In this document: one piece after another, positions 1-8,664 of the stretch | How the letters are laid out: every line of letters begins with the position of its first letter | Position numbering within the stretch: the first letter of the stretch is position 1 | NCBI RefSeq assembly: GCF_002872335.1 | Contig: NZ_NJAG01000013.1 | Coordinates: 89,341 to 153,340, forward strand | DNA length: 64,000 bases | Reading direction: 5' to 3' | Source of the DNA: Siphonobacter sp. BAB-5405 | GTDB taxonomy: Bacteria > Bacteroidota > Bacteroidia > Cytophagales > Spirosomataceae | The notes under the pieces: model-generated | What the model was told of the DNA's origin: nothing | The model's input: only the letters and a program-made list of their open reading frames with translations | The model's database searches: none | Position numbers and translations under genes: made by a program

Positions 1-132
1 TCTTCTTTTTTCGTCTATAGTGCCGTGGATGTTGGAATGAATAAAGTCGTTCTGAAAAACCGTATTCGTTGCCAGGAAGGTTATAAAGTCAAGCAGTCCC
101 AGTATGAGCCTATTGCGTACGTAACGTATCAC
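1..132 (-). CDS. Possible partial ORF of unknown function at the window edge
   Basis: A minus-strand frame stays open from a GTG at 132 to the window edge (44 codons) and would overlap the 3' end of the 70-aa gene by about 20 nt. The translation begins MIRYVRNRLILGLLDF and contains a hydrophobic stretch. No family was recognised. A plus-strand frame is also open here (1 to 204) but runs into the better-supported 70-aa gene. The call rests only on an open frame and same-strand tandem layout, so confidence is low. Confidence 0.2.
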   Translation of the reverse strand, partial: MIRYVRNRLILGLLDFITFLATNTVFQNDFIHSNIHGTIDEKRR

Positions 133-322
133 TTTCCTGTACAAAAGCTGAATCTTTATCGGTTACTGCTCCAACGCCTTTTGTACCCGTGGGGCTATTG
201 GTGAAGAGACCTCCAACAATGGCCCAGATAACACAGATAGCTACCATGGCACCAATGAATATGAACAGTTTACGCATATTCGGATTTTCGTTCTGCGGAG
301 TATTAATCGGTTGCTGAGCCAT
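110..322 (-). CDS. Small single-pass membrane protein, unknown function
   Basis: This 70-aa protein has a polar N-terminus rich in Gln, Asn and Pro (residues 1-15), one clear membrane segment (about residues 18-40, LFIFIGAMVAICVIWAIVGG) and a short acidic tail. No catalytic motif is visible. Start ATG at 322 is preceded by an AT-rich stretch. It lies downstream of the lipoprotein gene but is separated from it by a strong hairpin (427-455), so it is probably transcribed on its own. Function is unknown; it may be an envelope or stress-related small membrane protein, but nothing in the sequence shows this. Confidence 0.6.
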   Translation of the reverse strand: MAQQPINTPQNENPNMRKLFIFIGAMVAICVIWAIVGGLFTNSPTGTKGVGAVTDKDSAFVQESDTLRTQ

Positions 323-426
323 AGGAATATTGGTTTGATTGAAGTATTTAGCGTTGCTAACTAATTTAAAATTGTTGTGCCTTTTCTTTTTGCAAGTTCA
401 AGTACTTGCGGATCAGATTGTTATAA

Positions 427-455
427 ACGAAAGACCCGCTGAGCGGGTCTTTCGT
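427..455 (-). terminator. Strong hairpin terminator
   Basis: Perfect 14-bp inverted repeat (ACGAAAGACCCGCT / AGCGGGTCTTTCGT) with a minimal loop, just past the stop codon of the Arg/Asp-rich lipoprotein gene. The stem contains its own A/T ends, so it could work in either direction. Confidence 0.8.
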
Positions 456-473
456 TATTGCAAAAGTTGTAGA

Positions 474-1439
474 CTATTTTTCCCGTCTTAAACTTCTCCG
501 GGCGTCTTCGATTTTATCATCCAGATCATCCATGTATTTCGAAACATCGCGTTTAGCCTTTCTCCATTCGCGACCGGAAGACTGATTGATGCTATAGTAT
601 TTTTCGAACAGCTCGGCACGACTCTCCTGCAGATCATCCCGCATGGCTTCCCGGCGACGACGATCCCGGCGAGTTTCGCCCTTCTGTTTGTCGTCTAATG
701 ATTCGATCCGATTGTTTAACTCATTAATCTGATCGTCGAGTCGCTCGGCCAGTTCACGTTTTTCGCGTTCTTCCGATGAATCCTGGCGGTTGGAACGGCG
801 GGAACTCCAGTCCCAGTCCTCATCTCGGTAACGGTCGTCCCGATCATCGTAGCGACGACTGTTTCGATCGTCATTGTATCGATCATCGTAACGGCGGCGA
901 TCCCGATCGTCCCGATCCCGGTCATCGCTGTAACGATCCCGGCGAGAACGATCTTCGTAGCGGCGATCCTCGTCCCGGTAACGATCTACATCGTCACGGT
1001 CACGGCGTTCGCTACGGAAGAAGTTGCGGTCCTCATCCCGACGCTCCCGATCGTCTCGACGGTCATCGTCTTTACGATCTTCTGATTTTTTATCTTCATC
1101 TTTCCGGTCATCATCCCGGCGGTCTTCGTATTTTTTTTCATCATCTCTCCGCTCCTCGTATCTTCTGTCGCTGTCCCTTCTTTCATCGCGTTTTTCGTCA
1201 CGATACCGGTCCATATCTGACTCATCCCGACGAGCTTCTCTTTCCTCACGTTCTTCCTGACGACGATCTTTTTCTTTCTCTTCGCGTCGTTCCTGTTTAT
1301 CCCGATTTTCACGGTAAGCGGTGCGGTTTGACTCTCCGCGTTTGAGGCTACTCGAAAAATTGTCCAGTCCTGCACATGAACTTAAAAACAGTCCGGTAGC
1401 TAAAGTTCCTAGTAAAATGATGTGACGTTTCATAGCCAT
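474..1439 (-). CDS. Arg/Asp-rich polyampholyte lipoprotein
   Basis: 321 aa. The N-terminus is a lipoprotein signal peptide (hydrophobic IILLGTLATGLFL followed by SSC, Cys at about residue 22). Residues about 30-220 are almost entirely Arg, Asp, Glu, Lys and Tyr in irregular RDD/RYDDR/YRDED repeats, so this part is expected to be a disordered polyampholyte. Residues about 220-321 (EEREKRELAERLDDQINELN onward) look like a helical coiled coil. The predicted location is the outer or inner membrane, anchored by lipid. M1 or M3 may be the start; MKRHIILL from M3 is a typical signal peptide start. No family with a known role was recognised. It could interact with anionic cell-wall polymers or with itself, but this is inference. 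Confidence 0.75.
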   Translation of the reverse strand: MAMKRHIILLGTLATGLFLSSCAGLDNFSSSLKRGESNRTAYRENRDKQERREEKEKDRRQEEREEREARRDESDMDRYRDEKRDERRDSDRRYEERRDDEKKYEDRRDDDRKDEDKKSEDRKDDDRRDDRERRDEDRNFFRSERRDRDDVDRYRDEDRRYEDRSRRDRYSDDRDRDDRDRRRYDDRYNDDRNSRRYDDRDDRYRDEDWDWSSRRSNRQDSSEEREKRELAERLDDQINELNNRIESLDDKQKGETRRDRRRREAMRDDLQESRAELFEKYYSINQSSGREWRKAKRDVSKYMDDLDDKIEDARRSLRREK

Positions 1440-1511
1440 TTTTTAATTAGTACACTAGCTGCAATGATGGGTAGTCGTTTGGGTAAGGCTAGTGTAGTAG
1501 TTGGTTGGATG

Positions 1512-2021
1512 TTAGAAATTATAACGCAAACCTGCGTTCAACTGAGGACTCAGATAGAAAAAGGCCGGCAGTAACTCCGCATATAGTCCTCCTTCTACGA
1601 AAAGAGAATACGGGCTTCGCTTCGAGAGAAATTCAACCCCACCTACCACCGTAGGTCCAATCCCAATACTGCGATCGTTTGCAGTGCTATTGATATCGGG
1701 GTAATACTTCCGTGAAGTCAACTGAGCCCCTACCCCTCCGTAAAGCGACATTCGTTCCTTGAATGCTGGAGCATACCAGAGGTAATTGGCGTTAATGGCA
1801 AACCCAACACCTTTGAGCCGACCTTTCCGGTAATCGCTCGTACCGCCGAACAAACCTCCATAGGTTCCTATGTTTACATCGAAGGCATTACGGTCACCAT
1901 ACTTCCGGATATTAAGACCCGTAGGCTGACCAATTTTCAGGCCTAGAGCCCAATCTTTAATTTGAGCGTGTACCAGCGTCGTACAGCTCACAAAGAATAG
2001 AGAAATAAGAATTTTTTTCAT
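1512..2021 (-). CDS. Small outer-membrane beta-barrel protein
   Basis: 169 aa. A signal peptide (MKKILISLFFVSCTTLVHAQ) is followed by a mature chain with alternating hydrophobic/aromatic strands (for example ALGLKIGQPTGLNIRKYG, GFAINANYLWYAP, LFVEGGLYAEL) and a C-terminal aromatic ending in NAGLRYNF. This is the pattern of a small eight-stranded outer-membrane barrel. Cargo and function are unknown. It stands alone on the minus strand between the lipoprotein gene and a plus-strand small ORF. Confidence 0.7.
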   Translation of the reverse strand: MKKILISLFFVSCTTLVHAQIKDWALGLKIGQPTGLNIRKYGDRNAFDVNIGTYGGLFGGTSDYRKGRLKGVGFAINANYLWYAPAFKERMSLYGGVGAQLTSRKYYPDINSTANDRSIGIGPTVVGGVEFLSKRSPYSLFVEGGLYAELLPAFFYLSPQLNAGLRYNF

Positions 2022-2272
2022 GGGTCGTTCATCTTTGACGGGTAAACAACTACTGAACTAAGTAGATTACCATTAATAAATGAAAATATGTTAGTCATTT
2101 ACTAACAATTTTCATGCCGTTGTACTTTTCCTATGCTTATCTAAGAAATTCAGGTGCCTACTGAATTAATCAACGTTTTTGGGGAAATGCCTACCCACGC
2201 CTTGAATTGGTTTACCCCTTCTGTACCCGGCACAAAACTTTCTTTCATCCTCCGCAAAAACCCAAAACAGCT

Positions 2273-2464
2273 ATGAAAACTGAAGAAGTGTTAGGAACTC
2301 TTTCGCCCACTACCCGGGAGCGTGCCTTACTGATTGCCAAACGTTTAATGCGTGGCGGTAGACGGAGTCCAGCCGAAGCTATCAAGATGGCCAGCGAACT
2401 GGCCCGGCGATGGGCCTGGCGTCAGGTACCCGCCCGACGTTTGTCAGAAACCTATTATAATTAG
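2273..2464 (+). CDS. Small basic hypothetical protein
   Basis: 63 aa from the ATG at 2273 (MKTEEVLGTLSPTTRERALL); a longer reading from 2207 adds an unlikely Phe/His/Pro-rich leader and was not used. The protein is helical and basic (KRLMRGGRRSPAEAIKMA, ELARRWAWRQVPARR). No domain was recognised. It lies 26 nt upstream of the SDR gene on the same strand and may be co-transcribed with it. Confidence 0.55.
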   Translation: MKTEEVLGTLSPTTRERALLIAKRLMRGGRRSPAEAIKMASELARRWAWRQVPARRLSETYYN

Positions 2465-2490
2465 CTTTACTATTATCCTACTTACTACTT

Positions 2491-3306
2491 ATGGCTTCCT
2501 ATCAAAGACTCAAAGATTCCGTAGCAATGATCACCGGTTCCAGTTCTGGCATCGGAAAAGCAATCGCTATTGAAATGGCCCGTGAAGGTGCCTCGGTTGT
2601 AATCAATTACCATAAAACGTCCGAAGGTGCCGAGGATGCCTTAGCTCAGATTGAAGCCTTTGGTGGTAAAGGCATTATCGTGAAAGCGGATGTAAGCGTA
2701 GAAGAAGATGTCAGACAAATGTTTGATAAAACGCTGGAAGCCTTCGGAAAGCTGGATATTCTTGTGAACAACTCGGGTCGTCAGGTTGATGCTCCTTTTC
2801 TGGAAATGACTCTTGACCAGTGGGAAGCCGTCATCTCGACCAATTTGACCAGTCAGTTTATCTGCTCAAATCTGGCTGCCCGTCAGTTTGTGAAACAGGC
2901 CGAAGCGAATCCTTCCCAAGAGGCAAACGCTATTGGTAAAATCATTTGCATGAGTTCGGTTCATGATATGATCCCCTGGGCTGGACACGTCAACTACGCT
3001 GCTTCGAAAGGCGGTGTACTGATGTTCATGAAGTCTATCGCTCAGGAACTGGCTCCTTTGAAAATTCGGGTGAATGCCATCAGTCCGGGAGCCATTAAAA
3101 CGCCGATTAATAAAGAAGTGTGGAGTGACCCCGAGAAGATGCCCGCTCTCATGGATCTGATTCCGTACAAACGCATCGGTAAGCCGGAAGACGTGGCTAA
3201 ACTGGCCGTATGGCTTTCCTCAGACGAATCGGATTATATAACCGGAGAAGCGATCTATATCGACGGAGGTATGATGCTGTATCCAGAATTTGCAGACAAT
3301 GGTTAA
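2491..3306 (+). CDS. SDR-family oxidoreductase, glucose 1-dehydrogenase-like
   Basis: 271 aa, a usual length for a classical short-chain dehydrogenase/reductase. The cofactor-binding motif TGSSSGIG is near residue 16, an NNSG variant of the structural NNAG motif is near residue 92, a catalytic Ser lies in ICMSSVHD, and the active-site pair YAASK follows. The C-terminus carries the typical DYITGEAIYIDGGM. The closest general match is the glucose 1-dehydrogenase group, acting on a sugar or polyol with NAD(P); the exact substrate cannot be read from the sequence. The protein is cytoplasmic. The gene ends in a clear terminator shared with the convergent Dabb gene. Confidence 0.9.
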   Translation: MASYQRLKDSVAMITGSSSGIGKAIAIEMAREGASVVINYHKTSEGAEDALAQIEAFGGKGIIVKADVSVEEDVRQMFDKTLEAFGKLDILVNNSGRQVDAPFLEMTLDQWEAVISTNLTSQFICSNLAARQFVKQAEANPSQEANAIGKIICMSSVHDMIPWAGHVNYAASKGGVLMFMKSIAQELAPLKIRVNAISPGAIKTPINKEVWSDPEKMPALMDLIPYKRIGKPEDVAKLAVWLSSDESDYITGEAIYIDGGMMLYPEFADNG

Positions 3307-3322
3307 TTCCTTTCATGAGACA

Positions 3323-3361
3323 AAAAAGAAGGGATGCCTCAAACGGACATCCCTTCTTTTT
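3323..3361. terminator. Bidirectional terminator
   Basis: Inverted repeat with arms AAAAGAAGGGATG and CATCCCTTCTTTT, A-tract on the left and T-tract on the right. It lies between the convergent SDR and Dabb genes and should stop transcripts from both. Confidence 0.85.
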
Positions 3362-3374
3362 ACTCTGGTTTGGA

Positions 3375-3761
3375 TTAGATCAACTGTGAATCGTAAACGA
3401 CTACTTTATTCCAGAGATGTTTGTTTTTGTCGATAAAGGCTTTGTGCTCGGGGTGTACCAGATAGGTCTGCTCATCTTTAGCGGAGGCGAAGACCAGCAT
3501 AACCGAGAAACTGTAGGTACCATCCGTCACCGCCTTATCGAATTCCGTAACAACGGGCTTACCGATGTGAGCGTGTTTGATCACGGACAGCTTGCCCAGA
3601 CTCTTCAGGGCATTCAGTAACTGATCGTGCTCAGCTTTATTTTTCGGATTTTTCAACCAGAAAAATACGTGGTGAACAAAGGTTAGTTTTTCATCGGCCT
3701 GGGGTACTGCACCGGCAGCCGCAACAACGGAGGCATTTTTCACAAATGATCGACGATCCAT
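3375..3761 (-). CDS. Dabb (stress-responsive alpha/beta barrel) family protein, exported
   Basis: 128 aa. The start MDRRSFVKNASVVAAAG resembles a twin-arginine type leader (RRSF then a hydrophobic Ala-rich stretch). The mature part matches the ferredoxin-like Dabb fold: LTFVHHVFFWLKNPKNKAEH, VIKHAHIGKPV, YSFSVMLVFASAKDEQTYLV and HPEHKAFIDK. Dabb proteins are small dimers; most have no assigned reaction. The gene is monocistronic and convergent with the SDR gene. Confidence 0.8.
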   Translation of the reverse strand: MDRRSFVKNASVVAAAGAVPQADEKLTFVHHVFFWLKNPKNKAEHDQLLNALKSLGKLSVIKHAHIGKPVVTEFDKAVTDGTYSFSVMLVFASAKDEQTYLVHPEHKAFIDKNKHLWNKVVVYDSQLI

Positions 3762-3799
3762 GGATTGAGGTTATGATAGAATTTGACTGAATTAAGCTA

Positions 3800-5266
3800 T
3801 TAATCTAAATTACGATCCTGTTTCTTGATTTCGCTTCGTTGCATGGAAACGCGAACTTTCTTGATTCGTTTCTGATCAGCAGCGAGTACCCGAAACGTGA
3901 ATACATCATGAATTACCTCTTCATTTACTTTGGGTAGACGTCCAAATAATTCCAATAACAATCCGCCTAACGATTCACTATCGCCGCGTACGTTCCCAAA
4001 GACGTCGATCCCCATGTTCATCACTTTGGTTACATCGTTGAGCGAGGTTTTTCCTTCAAACACGTACGTATTTTCATCAATTTTCGTGTACTGAATTTCT
4101 TCTTCATCGTACTCATCCCGAATATCACCTACAATTTCTTCAATGATATCTTCCAGCGTAATGAGTCCTTCGGTTTCACCGTATTCATTTACGACAATGG
4201 CCATATGGACGCGTTTCTCCTGGAAATCATGGAGCAAATCGTCAATCTTTTTGCTTTCGGGAATAAAATAGACGGGTCTTACATTGGCCTGCCATTCGTA
4301 ATGTTCGTCTTTATCAATGTGCGGTAACAAATCCTTAATGTACAGAATGCCTTCAATCTTGTCGATCGACGTTCGATAGACCGGTACACGCGAGTAACCC
4401 GACTTATTGATTTTATCCATCAATTCGTGGAAATCCAGCTCTATATCGAAAGCAGTAATATCCATCCGGGACCGCATAATCTGTCGGGCCGAAATACTAC
4501 TGAAGTTAACGATTCCCCGAAGAATCTCTTTTTGCTCCAAAGACGTATCCTTTCCCGTTGTGATTTCCAGGGCGTGGCTGAGTTCTTCGGCAGTAATGGT
4601 ATAGCCTTTCCGTTGTACCCGTTTTTCGATAATATTGGAAATACCCATCAACGGTACCGAGATCGGTCGAAAGAGAAACTGAGCCGCTTCAATCACCGGA
4701 GCTGTAATCTTCAGAAAACGAATCGGATTCTGATTGGCCCAAACCTTAGGTATCAATTCACCGAAAAATACAATCAGAAAGGTTACCCCAACGGTTTGAA
4801 TCACTACGCCGACCCAGGCCGCAACTCCTTCGCCCAGGGCTTCCTTGGTAGCAATGGAGGTCAAGGTGACCAGCGTAATGTCGAGTAAGTTCTTGAAGAT
4901 AAGAAGCGTTGCCAGTAACAACTGCGGATGATCGAGCAATTTGGCAATCCGGCGTTCGGCGGCGTTGTCGCTATCCCGAATCTCGTTACGGGCGTCGAGT
5001 GAGAGAGAAAAAAAGCCTACTTCTGAACCGGCAGCTAAAGCCGAGGCGGCTAGTAATAACAACAGCATAAGGCCGTTGCTGATGTAGAATCCGGCACCTA
5101 CCGCGTTGGCGAGAGGTGCCCAAATAGGGAATGGGTCTAAAATATCGCCCAGGGTCAGGGCGGATTCAGTGAGCAAATGTGGCTCCAAGTCAGGAAGCGT
5201 TTGGTGAAACGTAAGCCAAGGTAACAAAAAATTGAATCCGTTAACCCCGACCGATTTGCAAAACAA
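3800..5266 (-). CDS. gldE: Gliding motility-associated protein GldE (CNNM/CBS-domain membrane protein)
   Basis: 488 aa. Membrane segments of a DUF21/CNNM domain occupy about residues 65-215 (for example LMLLLLLAASALAAGSEVGF), followed by two CBS repeats (about 225-360, including RVPVYRTSIDKIEGILYIKD and MAIVVNEYGETEGLITLEDI) and a CorC/HlyC-like C-terminal domain (YVFEGKTSLNDV). GldE proteins belong to this family and are linked to gliding and type IX secretion in Bacteroidota. The gene follows mutY and ssb, the usual gldE context. No ATG is available at the N-terminus; the TTG at 5266 is the farthest start and a later non-ATG start is possible. gldD, commonly next, is not present downstream. 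Confidence 0.85.
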   Translation of the reverse strand: MFCKSVGVNGFNFLLPWLTFHQTLPDLEPHLLTESALTLGDILDPFPIWAPLANAVGAGFYISNGLMLLLLLAASALAAGSEVGFFSLSLDARNEIRDSDNAAERRIAKLLDHPQLLLATLLIFKNLLDITLVTLTSIATKEALGEGVAAWVGVVIQTVGVTFLIVFFGELIPKVWANQNPIRFLKITAPVIEAAQFLFRPISVPLMGISNIIEKRVQRKGYTITAEELSHALEITTGKDTSLEQKEILRGIVNFSSISARQIMRSRMDITAFDIELDFHELMDKINKSGYSRVPVYRTSIDKIEGILYIKDLLPHIDKDEHYEWQANVRPVYFIPESKKIDDLLHDFQEKRVHMAIVVNEYGETEGLITLEDIIEEIVGDIRDEYDEEEIQYTKIDENTYVFEGKTSLNDVTKVMNMGIDVFGNVRGDSESLGGLLLELFGRLPKVNEEVIHDVFTFRVLAADQKRIKKVRVSMQRSEIKKQDRNLD

Positions 5267-5312
5267 TCAGGATTAACGGATATGTACTAATTATCGCAAG
5301 CAGATTTAATGC

Positions 5313-5795
5313 CTAGAAAGGTAAATCGTCTTCGTCGCTGCCACTGTTGAAAGCAGGAGCCACCGGCGTAGTTGGCCGGGGAGCTGCGGGAGTCGCTGTC
5401 GCCGCAGGAGCTGGCATACTGCTCGTCGAAGCTGGCGTAAAACCACCCTCTTCAGTACGTCCACCGCTACCCATCAGGTTAAGTTCCATTACCCGTAAAC
5501 GTAAAGCTGAACGGGTGTTGCCCTCTTTATCGGTGAACTCTTCCATCCGTAAACGGCCCTCCAAATACACCTGATCTCCTTTTTTCAAGTATTGGGAAGC
5601 GATGTCGCTCAGGCGTTCCCAGGCTTCTGCCCGGAACCAGGTCGTCTGTTCTACTTTTTCGCCCGTACGGGTTGTGTATGATTCAGTAGTAGCCACACTA
5701 AATTCCGTTACTTTAGCTCCGCTGGGAAGCGTCCGCGTCTCGGGATCACGCCCAAGATTACCGATTAAAATTACTTTATTGAACGTCCGTGCCAT
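5313..5795 (-). CDS. ssb: Single-stranded DNA-binding protein
   Basis: 160 aa. An OB fold occupies residues 1-110 (ARTFNKVILIGNLGRDPETR, TTWFRAEAWERLSDIASQYL, GDQVYLEGRLR). It is followed by a Pro/Ala/Thr-rich linker and the acidic C-terminal tip DEDDLPF, which recruits partner repair and replication proteins. The tip is the strongest family signature. It sits between mutY and gldE in the same direction, with 46 nt to gldE and 85 nt from mutY. Confidence 0.95.
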   Translation of the reverse strand: MARTFNKVILIGNLGRDPETRTLPSGAKVTEFSVATTESYTTRTGEKVEQTTWFRAEAWERLSDIASQYLKKGDQVYLEGRLRMEEFTDKEGNTRSALRLRVMELNLMGSGGRTEEGGFTPASTSSMPAPAATATPAAPRPTTPVAPAFNSGSDEDDLPF

Positions 5796-5880
5796 GTTAA
5801 AATAGTCAGTAGGATTGAATGTGAAATTACGAAATTTCCCGGGTAAATCAAAGCGAAATTTTCGGGTACTGCCCTACCGA

Positions 5881-6948
5881 TCAATCAGTTATTTTACTCA
5901 TCCACTGATCAATAAATTTAAGTACTAATACCGATTTAGGTAATTGATCAATTGCCTCCGGCGTGTACCAATGCAGCGGTTCAGGTAAGGCTAGCGGTCG
6001 GGTTATTTTCAAATGCCAAAAACGCGTTTCGATACGTTGATGCGAGAGTATGTGCGTATAGACGGGCGACTCATTCAGCAGTACTAACTCCGGTAGTAAG
6101 GGTTTCAGACTAGCGTGTTGACTAAGCGTTTCCCAATCCAGCAGTTGTTCATCTTCGATCAGCAGAAAATCAAACATATTCGTCCAGACGTCTTTTCCAG
6201 TACGCTCACGCATGGCCAGCCGACCCTGTTCGTCTTCCAATACTATGTAGTGAAAGAAACGGTCGCGTACTTTCGCCTTCTTCGCTTTGACGGGAAGTTG
6301 ACTCTGTCGTCCTGTGAGATTCGCTTCGCATACCTGATTAAACGTACAGAACATACACTGGGGTGATACGGGTACGCACTGGGTCGCACCGAAATCCATG
6401 ATGGCGTGATTAAACAAGTCCGGATGCTCAGCTGAAATCAGGGAATTCGCCAGTTGGGTAAACTGGGCTTTGGCAGCGTGACTGGCAATGTCCGTTTCGA
6501 TCCCGAATATACGCGAGAGCACCCGGTAGACGTTCCCATCCAGTACCGCCACTTTTTCGCGGAAGGCGAAGGAGGCAATGGCTGCTGCCGTATAGGGGCC
6601 AATTCCTTTGAGTTTCAGTAGCTCCTGGTACGTAGTGGGGAAAACGCCGCCGTAGTCTTCCACAACGATTTTAGCCGTGCCATGCAGATTTCGGGCTCTG
6701 GAGTAATAGCCCAGTCCCTGCCAAAGCCGTAATACCTCCCGCTCGTCGGCATTCGCCAGGCCGGTAATGGTTGGAAACGTTTCGATGAAGCGGTAGTAAT
6801 AAGGCATTCCCTGCACAACCCGCGTTTGCTGGAGGATGATTTCCGAAAGCCAGATGTGATAGGAATTGGTGGTATGTCGCCAGGGTAAATCCCGGCCATA
6901 ACGTTCGTACCAAGCCAGTAGTTTGGGAGCAAAAAAATCGTTGGTCAT
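5881..6948 (-). CDS. mutY: A/G-specific adenine glycosylase
   Basis: 355 aa from the ATG at 6948 (MTNDFFAPKLLAWY); an in-frame ATG at 6984 adds 12 residues unlike the family. MutY removes adenine mispaired with 8-oxoguanine. The sequence shows catalytic Glu36 in SEIILQQTRV, the helix-hairpin-helix LKGIGPYTAAAI, catalytic Asp137 in VLDGNVYR, and the [4Fe-4S] cluster Cys191-x6-Cys198-x2-Cys201-x5-Cys207. The C-terminal NUDIX-like domain (RFFHYIVLEDEQGRLAMRER) recognises 8-oxoG. It is the first gene of mutY-ssb-gldE and is divergent from HU. Confidence 0.95.
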   Translation of the reverse strand: MTNDFFAPKLLAWYERYGRDLPWRHTTNSYHIWLSEIILQQTRVVQGMPYYYRFIETFPTITGLANADEREVLRLWQGLGYYSRARNLHGTAKIVVEDYGGVFPTTYQELLKLKGIGPYTAAAIASFAFREKVAVLDGNVYRVLSRIFGIETDIASHAAKAQFTQLANSLISAEHPDLFNHAIMDFGATQCVPVSPQCMFCTFNQVCEANLTGRQSQLPVKAKKAKVRDRFFHYIVLEDEQGRLAMRERTGKDVWTNMFDFLLIEDEQLLDWETLSQHASLKPLLPELVLLNESPVYTHILSHQRIETRFWHLKITRPLALPEPLHWYTPEAIDQLPKSVLVLKFIDQWMSKITD

Positions 6949-7148
6949 TTCAGGGTGTAAAGCAGATGAAACTAAAAGAATCAAGCCACTTTATACGGGC
7001 CGACAGACTGGCAGAAGTGAGGTAAAAGTGACAAAAACGAGGAAAAACACAGCCCTCTACGTACTTAGTTTTCGTCACGAAAAGAGGTATAATTCGCTAA
7101 ATACGAGTCGATTACAAAAAAAATATTGACCAGATTTCTGAATAATTG

Positions 7149-7179
7149 TTTTGCAAATGAATTCAAACCCGTACTTTTG
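7149..7179 (+). promoter_or_regulatory. Bacteroidetes-type promoter for HU
   Basis: TTTTG at 7149-7153 and TACTTTTG at 7172-7179 with an 18-nt spacer fit the -33 TTTG / -7 TAnnTTTG consensus. The HU start lies about 70 nt downstream. Confidence 0.55.
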
Positions 7180-7251
7180 TGCCTCTAAAATTTTGAGCCT
7201 TAGGCACTTTCTCAATTAAAAATCATTATAAACCTTTTAAAGTTTACCCAA

Positions 7252-7551
7252 GTGACCAAAGCAGACGTGATCGCAAAAATCGCCGAAAAGACCGGCATTG
7301 ACAAAGCTGATGTAGCTCAGAGCCTGGAGACATTCTTCGGCGTGGTGAAAGAAGCTCTCGTGGATGGCGAACCGGTATACGTTCGCGGTTTCGGCAGCTT
7401 CGTGAATAAGAAGCGGGCGAAGAAAGTAGCACGGAACATCTCTAAAAACACGACGATGGAAATTCCTGAGCACTACATTCCTAGCTTTAAACCCGCTAAA
7501 GAATTTACGGAATCAGTAAAAACTTCTGAAAAAGCTAGCCAGGCTGTTTAA
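7252..7551 (+). CDS. HU/IHF-family DNA-binding protein
   Basis: 99 aa from a GTG at 7252 (MTKADVIAKIAEKTGIDKAD). The DNA-binding arm signature GFGSFVNKKRAKKVARNIS is at about residues 45-63, and PSFKPAKEF near the C-terminus is typical. HU proteins bend and package DNA as dimers. The gene precedes a TPR gene and rng, an order I associate with Bacteroidota. Start choice: no in-frame ATG precedes the conserved N-terminus. Confidence 0.93.
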   Translation: MTKADVIAKIAEKTGIDKADVAQSLETFFGVVKEALVDGEPVYVRGFGSFVNKKRAKKVARNISKNTTMEIPEHYIPSFKPAKEFTESVKTSEKASQAV

Positions 7552-7750
7552 GCCCCTGGTGTAGCACCGGATATGCAGGGTAGGAAGAAGGCTAACAGTT
7601 CTGCTATACTTTCTTTCTGCCCTCCTGTCCAGATTTTTTAAGTACCCAATGAATTGATTTGCTTTGGTAAGTGTTGAATTTGTGACTTTCTCTATCTGCT
7701 GAATCGTATTCGCTAATCGTTAGTCTCAAATTTTTAAAATCATTGCTCCC

Positions 7751-8587
7751 GTGAAGAAATCATTTATTACCCTTATCGTTGTTGCTGTTGCTTCGATTGG
7801 CGGGCTGTATAGTCTGCCGAAAGTAGCCGTGAAGGATGATAAACGAGCCACGGAGAAGAAAGTACCAACGCAGTCAGAAGCGTCCAAACCCTCAGCTCCG
7901 GCCGCTGAAACCCATCTGCCCCCCGTCCCGGCTGAACAACGTAAAGCCATCGACGGAGCCCGTCAGATTTTCGAAAGTACCAACCACTCCACGAGCGAAC
8001 GCATTAGGGCCGGCGAGCAATTGGCGGAACTCTTTACTCAAGTGAGCCGGTTTGACAGTGCAGCTTATTTCGCCGGAGAAATCGCTGGACTACAACCGAC
8101 GGTCGAACGCTACTTGAAAGCGGGCGATCGGTATTACGAAGCCTTTACGTTTGCCCTTGATTCAGATAAAGCGGCAACGCTAGGTCAGCAAACGCGGGAT
8201 TGGTACCAGAAAGCCCTGGACCAGAATCCGAACCTGCTGCAGGCAAAAGCCAACCTGGCCATGACTTACGTATCCACGGCGAACCCCATGCAGGGGATTG
8301 GCATGCTACGTGAGCTTCTGGAACAGGATCCGGACTTTGAACCTGCCCTGTTCAACCTGGGCATTCTTTCCATGCGTTCCAACCAGTACGAGAAAGCGGT
8401 TGGACGTTTCGAACGAATCCTGCGGACTCACCCCAACAGCACCCGCACGATGTTTTATCTGGGCATCTGCTACGCTGAAACGGGCCAAAAAGAAAAAGCC
8501 AAACCTCTGCTGGAAGAGGTTCGGAAAAAAGAAACTGACCCGTCCATTCAGGCGGGTGTCCGGGAATACCTGGAGCAGTTAAAGTAA
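7751..8587 (+). CDS. Tetratricopeptide-repeat protein, membrane-anchored or secreted
   Basis: 278 aa from GTG at 7751. The N-terminus MKKSFITLIVVAVASIGGLY is a signal peptide or membrane anchor. A Pro/Ala/Glu-rich linker (about 25-60) follows, then TPR helices (AFTFALDSDKAATLGQQTRD, NPNLLQAKANLAMTYVSTAN, FEPALFNLGILSMRSNQYEK, TRTMFYLGICYAETGQKEKA). TPR domains mediate protein contacts; the partner is unknown. Its place between HU and rng suggests a conserved housekeeping location, facing the periplasm by the leader. Confidence 0.85.
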   Translation: MKKSFITLIVVAVASIGGLYSLPKVAVKDDKRATEKKVPTQSEASKPSAPAAETHLPPVPAEQRKAIDGARQIFESTNHSTSERIRAGEQLAELFTQVSRFDSAAYFAGEIAGLQPTVERYLKAGDRYYEAFTFALDSDKAATLGQQTRDWYQKALDQNPNLLQAKANLAMTYVSTANPMQGIGMLRELLEQDPDFEPALFNLGILSMRSNQYEKAVGRFERILRTHPNSTRTMFYLGICYAETGQKEKAKPLLEEVRKKETDPSIQAGVREYLEQLK

Positions 8588-8664
8588 TTTTTTTAACTCG
8601 GTTGCTGGTTTCCGGGTGATCAAATGATTCCTGCGAACTGACAACTTTAAACTCATTTTCAATT

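Noticed and set aside
776-1345. Open plus-strand frames across the Arg/Asp lipoprotein
   Set aside because: They are shadows of the biased Arg/Asp codons; the minus strand has a signal peptide and lipobox.
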